Origin: Verrucomicrobiota bacterium
GTDB taxonomy: Bacteria; Verrucomicrobiota; Verrucomicrobiia; Verrucomicrobiales; Akkermansiaceae
NCBI GenBank assembly: GCA_026397695.1
Contig: JAPLUJ010000212.1
Span: 4,905-14,250, forward strand
Direction: 5' to 3'
DNA length: 9,346 bases
This document shows positions 1-5,197 of the stretch, piece by piece; position 1 is the first letter of the stretch; each line of letters begins with the position of its first letter. A model generated the notes under the pieces. That model made no database searches, had not been told where the DNA came from, and saw nothing but the letters and a program-made list of their open reading frames with translations. The translations under genes were made by a program, and so were the position numbers.

Positions 1-18
1 AACCCGACGCCTGCTTGC

Positions 19-300
19 ATGGTCACCCATATCTTTGAATACTTCGTAATCCCCGTGGCTTGCATTATCGCATCACTCTTCTTCTACAAAGATCAACTCT
101 GGTCACGAATTGTTCTTGGGACTGCCGCGGGCGGAGCTATCTTTTCGGTATTGATGGTGCTGTCTAGCACCGTCCACAACAAACCTTACTTGCTGATGGC
201 AATGATCTTTGTCGGGTGTGTATGGACACTCATGACGGTGACAACACGAGCAGAGAAGACCGAACAACCCAGCTCACCGAATCGCCCACCCGCCGTGTAG
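19..300 (+). CDS. Small three-helix membrane protein, unknown function
   Basis: A 93-residue protein that I do not recognise. Three hydrophobic stretches are visible at about residues 9-23, 30-49 and 55-75, with short charged loops between them (KDQLWSR; HNK). A polar, proline-rich C-terminal tail follows (about 76-93, with EKTEQ and SPNRPP). This suggests an inner-membrane protein with a hydrophilic tail. There is no convincing ribosome binding site before the ATG. The frame stays open to the first base of the window, so the true start could lie upstream. Codon use is less GC-rich than in the metabolic genes downstream: 87 of 180 bases at 61-240 are G or C by hand count. This fits an acquired or accessory gene. 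No neighbour suggests a role. It could be a spurious frame, but the clear alternation of hydrophobic and polar segments argues against that. Confidence 0.55.
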   Translation: MVTHIFEYFVIPVACIIASLFFYKDQLWSRIVLGTAAGGAIFSVLMVLSSTVHNKPYLLMAMIFVGCVWTLMTVTTRAEKTEQPSSPNRPPAV

Positions 301-340
301 TTGACGTGGGGGGGTAATTCGATACTCTCCTGATTTGGCA

Positions 341-367
341 ACCATCGCCCTCGGTGGGCGATCCGGT
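341..367. other. Stem-loop after the small membrane gene
   Basis: Perfect 7-bp arms ATCGCCC (344-350) and GGGCGAT (356-362) enclose the loop TCGGT. Outer ACC (341-343) can pair with GGT (365-367) across a two-base CC bulge. It lies 40 bases after the stop of the membrane-protein gene and about 55 bases before the toxin-remnant promoter. No T-run follows on either strand, so it is not a classic intrinsic terminator. It may still limit read-through into the toxin-antitoxin unit. Confidence 0.4.
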
Positions 368-421
368 GGTCAGTAACGTTCGCCTCGCGAAATGCAGAAA
401 ACACACCCTGAAAATCCACCC

Positions 422-450
422 TTGACACCGCGGGCGGTGGCAGCTACGAT
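422..450 (+). promoter_or_regulatory. Sigma70-type promoter of the toxin-antitoxin unit
   Basis: A perfect -35 box TTGACA (422-427) is followed after exactly 17 bp by the -10 box TACGAT (445-450, four of six consensus positions). A start site 7 bases past the -10 box would fall at 457, the first base of the GTG start codon of the PIN remnant. The transcript would then have essentially no 5' leader. This agrees with the absence of a Shine-Dalgarno sequence just upstream of the GTG. The boxes and spacing are read directly; their use is inferred. Confidence 0.6.
426..439. promoter_or_regulatory. Palindromic operator candidate inside the promoter spacer
   Basis: CACCGC (426-431), a GG centre and GCGGTG (434-439) form a perfect 6-bp inverted repeat. 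It begins in the last two bases of the -35 box and fills most of the spacer. Ribbon-helix-helix antitoxins commonly bind short palindromes over their own promoter. The position is therefore what would be expected for autorepression by the antitoxin encoded at 597-866. Binding is an inference. Confidence 0.45.
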
Positions 451-456
451 ACCACT

Positions 457-600
457 GTGATCCGAGCCGTGCTCGATACCAATGTTCTCGTCGCCGCCTT
501 ACGATCATCGTCCGGTGCCAGCCACCAAATTCTCATACCGGCATCCCAATTCGGAATCTCCATTGTCAACCCATCAACCTTTCTACGCCTCCTTCCATGA
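457..600 (+). pseudogene. PIN-domain toxin remnant with in-frame internal deletion
   Basis: This GTG-started frame of 47 codons reads MIRAVLDTNVLVAAL followed by RSSSGASHQIL. That is the standard N-terminus of COG1569-type 'putative toxin-antitoxin system, PIN family' toxins, including the first catalytic Asp (residue 7). It then passes directly into ASQFGISIVNPSTFLRLLP, which resembles the extreme C-terminus of the same family (pattern FGIxVxTPxEFLxxL). Intact members are roughly 130-140 residues, so about 85-90 central residues are gone without loss of frame. The lost part includes the remaining acidic active-site residues, so ribonuclease activity is not expected. The stop codon overlaps the antitoxin start as ATGA (597-600), the usual toxin-first arrangement of this family. 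Promoter and start are intact, so the stub is probably still translated. The family match is from memory, not from an alignment. Confidence 0.65.
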
Positions 601-866
601 GTACACTGAGCCTTCGACTTCCTGATTCGCTGCACCGCAACCTCAAGCAGGCCGCTGATGCGGACGGAATTTCAATCAATCATTTTGTGAGCCTTGCGGT
701 GGCTGAGAAGCTTTCAGCCATACAGACCATCGACATAATTTCAGAACGGGCCAAGGGGGCTTCCCGTTCTGCGTTTCTTCATGCGATGTCATTGGTCCCT
801 CGCGGCGAGATCCTCGAGGGAGATGAACCTCTCCCCAAGCAAAGGCGAACAAGGCGTCCATCCTAA
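597..866 (+). CDS. Ribbon-helix-helix (HicB-like) antitoxin
   Basis: An 89-residue protein. Residues 2-45 have the ribbon-helix-helix pattern: a short beta strand STLSLRLP, helix A DSLHRNLKQAADADG, then ISINHFVSLAVAEKLSA. This is typical of antitoxins annotated 'toxin-antitoxin system HicB family antitoxin'. Such proteins dimerise, bind operator DNA through the strand, and neutralise the partner toxin with the C-terminal part (here about 46-89, basic at the very end: KQRRTRRPS). The ATG overlaps the toxin-remnant stop by four bases (ATGA). The preceding bases (CGCCTCCTTCC) are pyrimidine-rich with no Shine-Dalgarno, so translation probably depends on coupling to the upstream frame. The partner toxin is deleted internally, so this looks like an orphan antitoxin that may still repress its promoter or counter related toxins elsewhere. 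The gene itself appears intact. Confidence 0.8.
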   Translation: MSTLSLRLPDSLHRNLKQAADADGISINHFVSLAVAEKLSAIQTIDIISERAKGASRSAFLHAMSLVPRGEILEGDEPLPKQRRTRRPS

Positions 867-951
867 CGCCTGACCCTCCCCGTGGCGATACCTTTGTGAC
901 CATTCAAGCCTCAGCCCAGAAGCCAGAGTTCGCCCCCGGTCAGGCGTAGGA
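861..951. repeat. Long inverted repeat at the antitoxin 3' end, attC-like
   Basis: TCCTAACGCCTGACC (861-875) is the reverse complement of GGTCAGGCGTAGGA (938-951) except for one extra A in the left arm. This gives a 14-bp stem with a single bulged base and a 62-base loop. The left arm includes the antitoxin stop codon TAA (864-866). The single extrahelical base, the CTAAC at the left arm and the position directly after a small accessory gene recall an integron attC site. However, the right arm has GTAGGA where an R' box needs GTTRRRY. It could instead be a transcription-end structure or a decayed mobile-element end. Confidence 0.4.
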
Positions 952-1064
952 GGACCTAAACGTTGTAAGCGCAGGCCCGGCGTGCCTTCCGGGAAACCCA
1001 CAGGCATGGGCGTTATTGGAAACTCTGGCACGCGTGGTGCTAACGTTTTTGTCCCGCGTGGCGA

Positions 1065-1817
1065 TCACACGCCGCGGCGTTCGCCCCAAAGGCGGATGTG
1101 GAGGCGGTCGCAGAAGCGCCAGCCGAGGTCGCGGCAGATTCCGGCGAGCCACGGGGCGCGGCGGTCGAGATCGGCGGTGTTGCGGGCTGCGGGCATGAGC
1201 AGGATGCGCTCGTGCGGGATGCCGAACCGGCTGCGGAGCGTTAGAATTTCCGTGATGTCGGTGGGGTTGGCGACGACGAATTTGAACCAGGTCTTGGGCG
1301 AGTGTGCGAAGAAGCGGAGAGCGTCGGGCACGAGGCGCAGGGATTCGGCGACACCGGAGTTAGAGAGTTTGGGTGAGACGTTGAATTGATCGACGGCACG
1401 GGCAAATGCGGGGGAAGGGACATGGGTGGCGTTGGTTTCCACTTCGAACACGCAGTCCGGTTGTGCGGCACGGATTTGTCGGATCATTTCGAGAAACCCG
1501 GATTCCTGGAGGAGTGGTTCGCCGCCGGTGATGACCACCCGCGGGCACTTGAAGGCGAGGACAAGGCGTGCGGCCGTGGCGGGGTCGAGTTCGCAGGTGA
1601 CTGCGGATTGGCGGTGTTTGGCGGCGCCCGGGAGTGCGTCATTTTCATGGGGCCATGGCGTGCCCTCGAAGTTCCATGTGCAGTCGCTGTCGCACCAGAC
1701 GCAGTGGAGATTGCAGCGGGACGCGCGGATGAAGACCGCCGGCGCGCCGGCGCTGGGACCTTCGCCTTGGAGTGTGTGGAAAATTTCCGGACTGTTGTGG
1801 AGTTTCGCGAGATGCAT
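1065..1817 (-). CDS. queE: 7-carboxy-7-deazaguanine synthase QueE (radical SAM)
   Basis: A 250-residue radical SAM enzyme that converts 6-carboxy-tetrahydropterin to 7-carboxy-7-deazaguanine, the ring-contraction step toward preQ0 and queuosine-modified tRNA. It acts in the cytoplasm. The N-terminus has the substrate-side signature FHTLQGEGPSAGAPAVFIR. The [4Fe-4S] cluster motif follows as C35-NLH-C39-VW-C42-D. Further SAM-binding elements are TGGEP (97-101), FEVETNAT (124-131) and FNVSPKLSNSG (145-155). The C-terminal LLMPA and FCDRLHIRLWGERRGV are typical of QueE. The family is about 200-250 residues, so the gene is complete. A G-rich run (1823-1828 on the complementary strand) lies five bases before the ATG and may serve as a ribosome binding site. 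It is divergent from pduO across 69 bp. No other queuosine genes are in the window, so it seems to stand alone here. Confidence 0.93.
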   Translation of the reverse strand: MHLAKLHNSPEIFHTLQGEGPSAGAPAVFIRASRCNLHCVWCDSDCTWNFEGTPWPHENDALPGAAKHRQSAVTCELDPATAARLVLAFKCPRVVITGGEPLLQESGFLEMIRQIRAAQPDCVFEVETNATHVPSPAFARAVDQFNVSPKLSNSGVAESLRLVPDALRFFAHSPKTWFKFVVANPTDITEILTLRSRFGIPHERILLMPAARNTADLDRRAPWLAGICRDLGWRFCDRLHIRLWGERRGV

Positions 1818-1833
1818 GGCCGCCCCCCATCAA

Positions 1834-1873
1834 ACACGAATGAACGCGGATGGACATTGATTTTTCCGCGGAT
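1834..1873. repeat. Short ~10-bp periodic repeat in the queE/pduO gap
   Basis: Three adjacent 10-base units, ACACGAATGA (1834-1843), ACGCGGATGG (1844-1853) and ACATTGATTT (1854-1863), share the frame ACxxxGATxx, loosely in the first unit. The heptamer CGCGGAT occurs at 1845-1851 and again at 1867-1873, 22 bases apart. Similar strings of 'ACACGAATGG'-like units recur between genes in several bacterial genomes as far as I recall. Here they supply the promoter boxes of pduO. Copy number elsewhere cannot be judged from one window. Confidence 0.35.
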
Positions 1874-1879
1874 TATCAT
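1851..1879 (+). promoter_or_regulatory. Putative promoter of pduO-malQ
   Basis: TGGACA (1851-1856, five of six consensus bases) and TATCAT (1874-1879, five of six) are separated by exactly 17 bp. Transcription starting 7-8 bases past the -10 box would begin at 1886-1887, the ATG of pduO. No Shine-Dalgarno sequence lies before that ATG (TTCCCCGC). A leaderless or near-leaderless mRNA is therefore likely. The promoter would serve pduO and the closely following malQ. Confidence 0.5.
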
Positions 1880-1886
1880 TCCCCGC

Positions 1887-2417
1887 ATGAGCATCATCAC
1901 CGGCCGCGGGGACGCAGGCACAACCGATTTGTTATTTGGCCGGCGCATCGCCAAAACGTCGTTGCGCATCAATGCCTTGGGCTGTATGGATGAATTGAAC
2001 GCCGCGCTCGGCGTGGCCCGCGCGTCCGCCGCCAACCCGCAGTGGATCGCACGCATCGACGCACTGCAGGAACGCCTGGTCGGATTGATGGGCCACCTCG
2101 CCACCCTGCCTGAGGACGAAGCACGCTATCAGGAGCATAAATTCGCGGAAATCGGCGCAGCGGACGTCGCATGGGTCGTCGGCGAGGCCCACCAACTCGA
2201 AGCATGCGGCATTCGCTTCACCGGCTGGGCGAGGCCCGGTGCGGACGGATCGCTGGCGCGTGCCCACGTGGATTTCGCGCGCTCGGTGGCCCGCCGTGCC
2301 GAGCGCAGTGTGCTGACCTTGCACGAATCCGGCGAAGCGGTGCCGGAAAACGTGCGTCTGTTCTTCAACCGCGTGGCGGATCTGCTATGGATTCTCGCGC
2401 GCGTCGAGTGCGATTGA
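1887..2417 (+). CDS. pduO: PduO-type ATP:cob(I)alamin adenosyltransferase
   Basis: A 176-residue enzyme that transfers the adenosyl group of ATP to cob(I)alamin, making coenzyme B12 for radical isomerases or completing cobamide salvage. The N-terminal ATP-binding signature is TGRGDAGTTDLLFGRR (5-20), followed by K23 and the GCMDELNAALG motif (32-42). The helix motif ARSVARRAERSV (131-142) carries the conserved Arg/Glu residues (R136, R137, E139, R140). FFNRVADLLWILAR (159-172) ends with the conserved Asn161 region. The length fits the family (about 170-200). The start at 1887 is chosen because the signature begins five residues in. The frame is open much further upstream, but that part runs antisense to queE. 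It is followed 11 bases later by malQ, so the two probably share a transcript although their pathways are unrelated. No B12-dependent enzyme is in the window. Confidence 0.9.
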   Translation: MSIITGRGDAGTTDLLFGRRIAKTSLRINALGCMDELNAALGVARASAANPQWIARIDALQERLVGLMGHLATLPEDEARYQEHKFAEIGAADVAWVVGEAHQLEACGIRFTGWARPGADGSLARAHVDFARSVARRAERSVLTLHESGEAVPENVRLFFNRVADLLWILARVECD

Positions 2418-2428
2418 TCACGCCACTT

Positions 2429-5158
2429 ATGAAAATCATTTTCCGCCAGAATTTCCACGCGCTGCCCGGCCAGTCGCTGTGGTTGAAACTCACGATTGTG
2501 TTAGAGAGGCGGCAGGTTTGTTTCGAGCAGATTCTGCCGCTGCATTGGATCAACGACCGCCAATGGGAGACGCAACTGGAGGTCCACGGCGGGGGCGGTC
2601 CGCTGCGCTTGGAGCACGCCTATCAGATGCGCCAGCAGGGCAACGGCGTAATGCTCGACGAATGGGGCGCACCGCGCAGCGCCAAGGCGGATCCGAGCAA
2701 GCAAGACGCCATGCTCTTGTGGGATACCTGGCGTTCCGCCGGCACCGTGGATTGTGCCTTTGAAACCGCTGCCTTCAAAACCGTGCTGGCCGCCCGCGGG
2801 CCGTTCGCCAAGCCGCTCGTTCCACAGCGGGCCAATCACACGTTCCAGTTGCGCATGGCGGCGGTGCCGGCGGGCATGGCACCCTGCCTGGTCGGCAGTG
2901 TCCGCGAAATCGGCGATTGGGTATGGGCGCGCGCGATTCCCCTGCGGGAAGTGGCTGCCAATGTCTGGCGTGCCAGCCTGTATCTGCCGGTGGACTGGCG
3001 GATCGAATATAAATACGGCATGTTGGATCTTCAGACGGGATGCGCGGTGAGTCTTGAAGCCGGCGACAACCGGGTGTTAGATGCGCGGCAGTTCGCCCCG
3101 CGCCAATGGACGATGGTCAACGATGAAAGTTACCGCCGGGATCCGGCCGGTCTCTATCGGGCGGGCGGGGTGGCCATTCCGGTATTTTCCCTGCGCAGCG
3201 ACCGCGGCCTGGGGGTCGGCGAGTTTGCGGATCTCAAGGCGCTGGCCGACTGGGCGGGCGGGGTTGGATTGCAACTCATTCAAATCCTGCCGGTCAATGA
3301 CACCACATCGGCGCTGGATTGGTCGGATTCCTATCCGTATTCGGCGATCAGCGTGTTCGCGCTGCACCCGCTTTACCTGCGCATCGATGATCTCGGATAC
3401 GCCATGCCCGCCGCATTCAACAAGGATCTCGAGGCGGCCCGCCGGCAACTCAACGCGCTGGCAGAATTGGATTACCCCAAGGTCATGCAGGCGAAAACCC
3501 TGTTCACCCGCCGGATTTTCAAGCAACACCGGACCGCTCTAACAACATGCGCCGGGTTGCAAAAGTTTCTAGCGGAAAACCGCGAGTGGGTGGTACCCTA
3601 CGCGGCGTTTTGCCTGCATCGCGACCACTTCGGCACGGCGGATTTCAACCAATGGCAGGATGATGCCGCGTTCGACTGCGAGCGGGTGGCGGCGCTGGCG
3701 GACCCCCACCATCCCGCATGGCCGGAAACCTCCTATCACATCTGGCTGCAATATGAACTGGACCGGCAGCTAACCGATGCGGTCAAGCACCTGCACCAGC
3801 GGGGGCTCGCACTCAAAGGTGACCTGCCAATCGGCATCGCCCGCCATTCGGTGGACGCCTGGCAAGCACCGCACTTGTTCAACATGGATGCGCAAGCCGG
3901 CGCACCACCCGACGCCTTCACGGAACATGGCCAGAACTGGCGCTTCCCCACCTATCACTGGGCGGCCATGCGCGCGGACGGCTACGCGTGGTGGCACGCG
4001 CGCATCGCCAAACTCAATTGTTATTTCGACGCCTGCCGTATCGATCACATCCTCGGGTTTTTCCGCATCTGGCAGATCCCCCTTGATCAGGTGGAAGGCA
4101 TCATGGGGTGGTTCGAGCCGGCGCTGCCGGTGCACATTGATGAGCTTGTGGAACGTGGCATTCCCTTCGACCACGTCCGTTATTGCCAGCCCTACATCCG
4201 CGACCCGTTCCTCCGGAAACGCTTCGGCGATACCGCCGGGGAGGTGAAGGAAACCTATCTCGACGATGGTGGTGACGGAGCCTATCAACTCCGCGAGCAC
4301 GTCGCCACCCAGCGCCGCATTGTCGAGCATTTCGCGACCCTGCGTACGGACGACCCGGCAGCACGGGAGCGGATCTGGCGGATGCGCGATGGTCTGCTGG
4401 ATTGCGCGAGCGAAGTGTTGTTCTTCGAGGTGCCGGGTTCTAACGGAACACTCTTTCATCCGCGCTGGGCGCTGCAAATGACCCGCTCGTTCCAAGAACT
4501 GGACAGTGACGTCCAGCGGCGGGTGGACGAATTGTATATCGACTATTTCCACCGGCGGCAGGAGGGTTTCTGGCAGGCACAGGGCTACGAAAAACTGCCG
4601 GTTATGCGGCAGGCGAGTCCGATGTTGTTATGTGGTGAGGATCTGGGCATGGTGCCGGCCTGCGTGCCGGGCGTACTCCATGATCTGGGAATTCTATCAC
4701 TCGAAATCCCGAGCATGCCGAAACGCCCCGACCTCGGGTTTGCCAATCCCGCCCACGCCCCGTACATGAGCGTGGTGAGCCCGTCCACCCACGACATGCC
4801 CACCTTGCGGAGTTGGTGGCGCGAGGACTCCCGGGTTACCGCGAATTTCGCCTGGCAAATGCTCGGTGAGCCGTTCGCCCCATCCGAGCTTGCGGGAGAA
4901 CTCGCCTCACGCATCATCCTGCAGCACCTGCAATCGCCGGCAATGTGGGCAATTTTCCCGTTGCAGGATCTGCTGGCCATCGACGAGTCCATCCGTCATC
5001 CGGATCCCGCTGCCGAGCGCATCAACGTGCCTGCCATCATGCCCTATCGATGGTGCTATCGCATGCACCTGAAGCTGGATGCTCTCGCTGCGGCGGGCGG
5101 GTTCAATGGCAAACTCATGCGCCTGCTCCAGGCGTCGGGCCGCGCGCATCCCGCCTGA
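2429..5158 (+). CDS. malQ: 4-alpha-glucanotransferase, DPE2-type (CBM20-CBM20-GH77)
   Basis: A 909-residue amylomaltase that moves glucosyl or maltosyl units between alpha-1,4-glucans in cytoplasmic maltose and glycogen metabolism. Residues 1-~125 look like a divergent starch-binding domain. About 135-235 is a clearer CBM20, with LVGSVREIGDW, IEYKYGML and EAGDNR. GH77 starts near 248 (VAIPVFSLRSDRGLGVGEF) and includes QILPVND, SYPYS and KGDLPIGIARHSVDAW. The catalytic residues are visible: nucleophile D539 in RIDH, acid/base E737 in CGEDLG, and stabiliser D789 in STHDM. The nucleophile and acid/base are 198 residues apart, against about 48 in E. coli MalQ. That implies an insertion of about 150 residues, the layout of plant DPE2 and its Bacteroidota relatives, which use maltose as donor. 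The ATG at 2429 is chosen because the CBM20-like strand MKIIFRQN begins there; an upstream extension would overlap pduO. No strong ribosome binding site is visible. It converges on the DUF4340 gene. Confidence 0.93.
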   Translation: MKIIFRQNFHALPGQSLWLKLTIVLERRQVCFEQILPLHWINDRQWETQLEVHGGGGPLRLEHAYQMRQQGNGVMLDEWGAPRSAKADPSKQDAMLLWDTWRSAGTVDCAFETAAFKTVLAARGPFAKPLVPQRANHTFQLRMAAVPAGMAPCLVGSVREIGDWVWARAIPLREVAANVWRASLYLPVDWRIEYKYGMLDLQTGCAVSLEAGDNRVLDARQFAPRQWTMVNDESYRRDPAGLYRAGGVAIPVFSLRSDRGLGVGEFADLKALADWAGGVGLQLIQILPVNDTTSALDWSDSYPYSAISVFALHPLYLRIDDLGYAMPAAFNKDLEAARRQLNALAELDYPKVMQAKTLFTRRIFKQHRTALTTCAGLQKFLAENREWVVPYAAFCLHRDHFGTADFNQWQDDAAFDCERVAALADPHHPAWPETSYHIWLQYELDRQLTDAVKHLHQRGLALKGDLPIGIARHSVDAWQAPHLFNMDAQAGAPPDAFTEHGQNWRFPTYHWAAMRADGYAWWHARIAKLNCYFDACRIDHILGFFRIWQIPLDQVEGIMGWFEPALPVHIDELVERGIPFDHVRYCQPYIRDPFLRKRFGDTAGEVKETYLDDGGDGAYQLREHVATQRRIVEHFATLRTDDPAARERIWRMRDGLLDCASEVLFFEVPGSNGTLFHPRWALQMTRSFQELDSDVQRRVDELYIDYFHRRQEGFWQAQGYEKLPVMRQASPMLLCGEDLGMVPACVPGVLHDLGILSLEIPSMPKRPDLGFANPAHAPYMSVVSPSTHDMPTLRSWWREDSRVTANFAWQMLGEPFAPSELAGELASRIILQHLQSPAMWAIFPLQDLLAIDESIRHPDPAAERINVPAIMPYRWCYRMHLKLDALAAAGGFNGKLMRLLQASGRAHPA

Positions 5159-5166
5159 GATCAGGC
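5153..5166. terminator. Weak stem-loop between convergent genes
   Basis: GCCTGA (5153-5158) and TCAGGC (5161-5166) form a 14-base inverted repeat that includes the malQ stop codon TGA (5156-5158). A smaller hairpin, TGCGG-ATG-CCGCA, follows at 5181-5193. The 39-base gap between the convergent malQ and DUF4340 genes therefore holds two short stems that could work in both directions. Neither is followed by a T-run, so a terminator role is only a guess from position. Confidence 0.25.
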
Positions 5167-5197
5167 TCCTGAAGCATGGATGCGGATGCCGCAACTA

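Noticed and set aside
301..326. TTGACG followed by GATACT as a promoter after the first gene
   Set aside because: The spacing is only 14 bp, well below the usual 16-18, and no gene start follows closely.
955..1020. Possible second attC-like site between 955 and 1020 (GTTGTAAGC and GGCGTTATTGG)
   Set aside because: The boxes do not fit RYYYAAC/GTTRRRY and the intervening arms do not pair convincingly.
1029..1061. CACGCGTG palindrome (1029-1036) and repeated CGCGTGG (1031-1037, 1055-1061) after queE
   Set aside because: They are too short to exceed chance in GC-rich DNA and have no T-run that would support a terminator for queE.
1386..1886. Open in-frame extension upstream of pduO, giving a 343-residue frame
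   Set aside because: The added part runs antisense through queE, has no PduO-like sequence, and the adenosyltransferase signature begins right after the ATG at 1887.
2171..2428. Open in-frame extension upstream of malQ overlapping pduO
   Set aside because: It overlaps the conserved pduO coding region in another frame, is arginine-rich and low in complexity, and the carbohydrate-binding strand begins at the ATG at 2429.
3770..4552. 260-residue minus-strand frame inside malQ
   Set aside because: It lies opposite the most conserved GH77 segments, including the nucleophile motif, and shows no recognisable domain; long antisense frames are common in high-GC genes.
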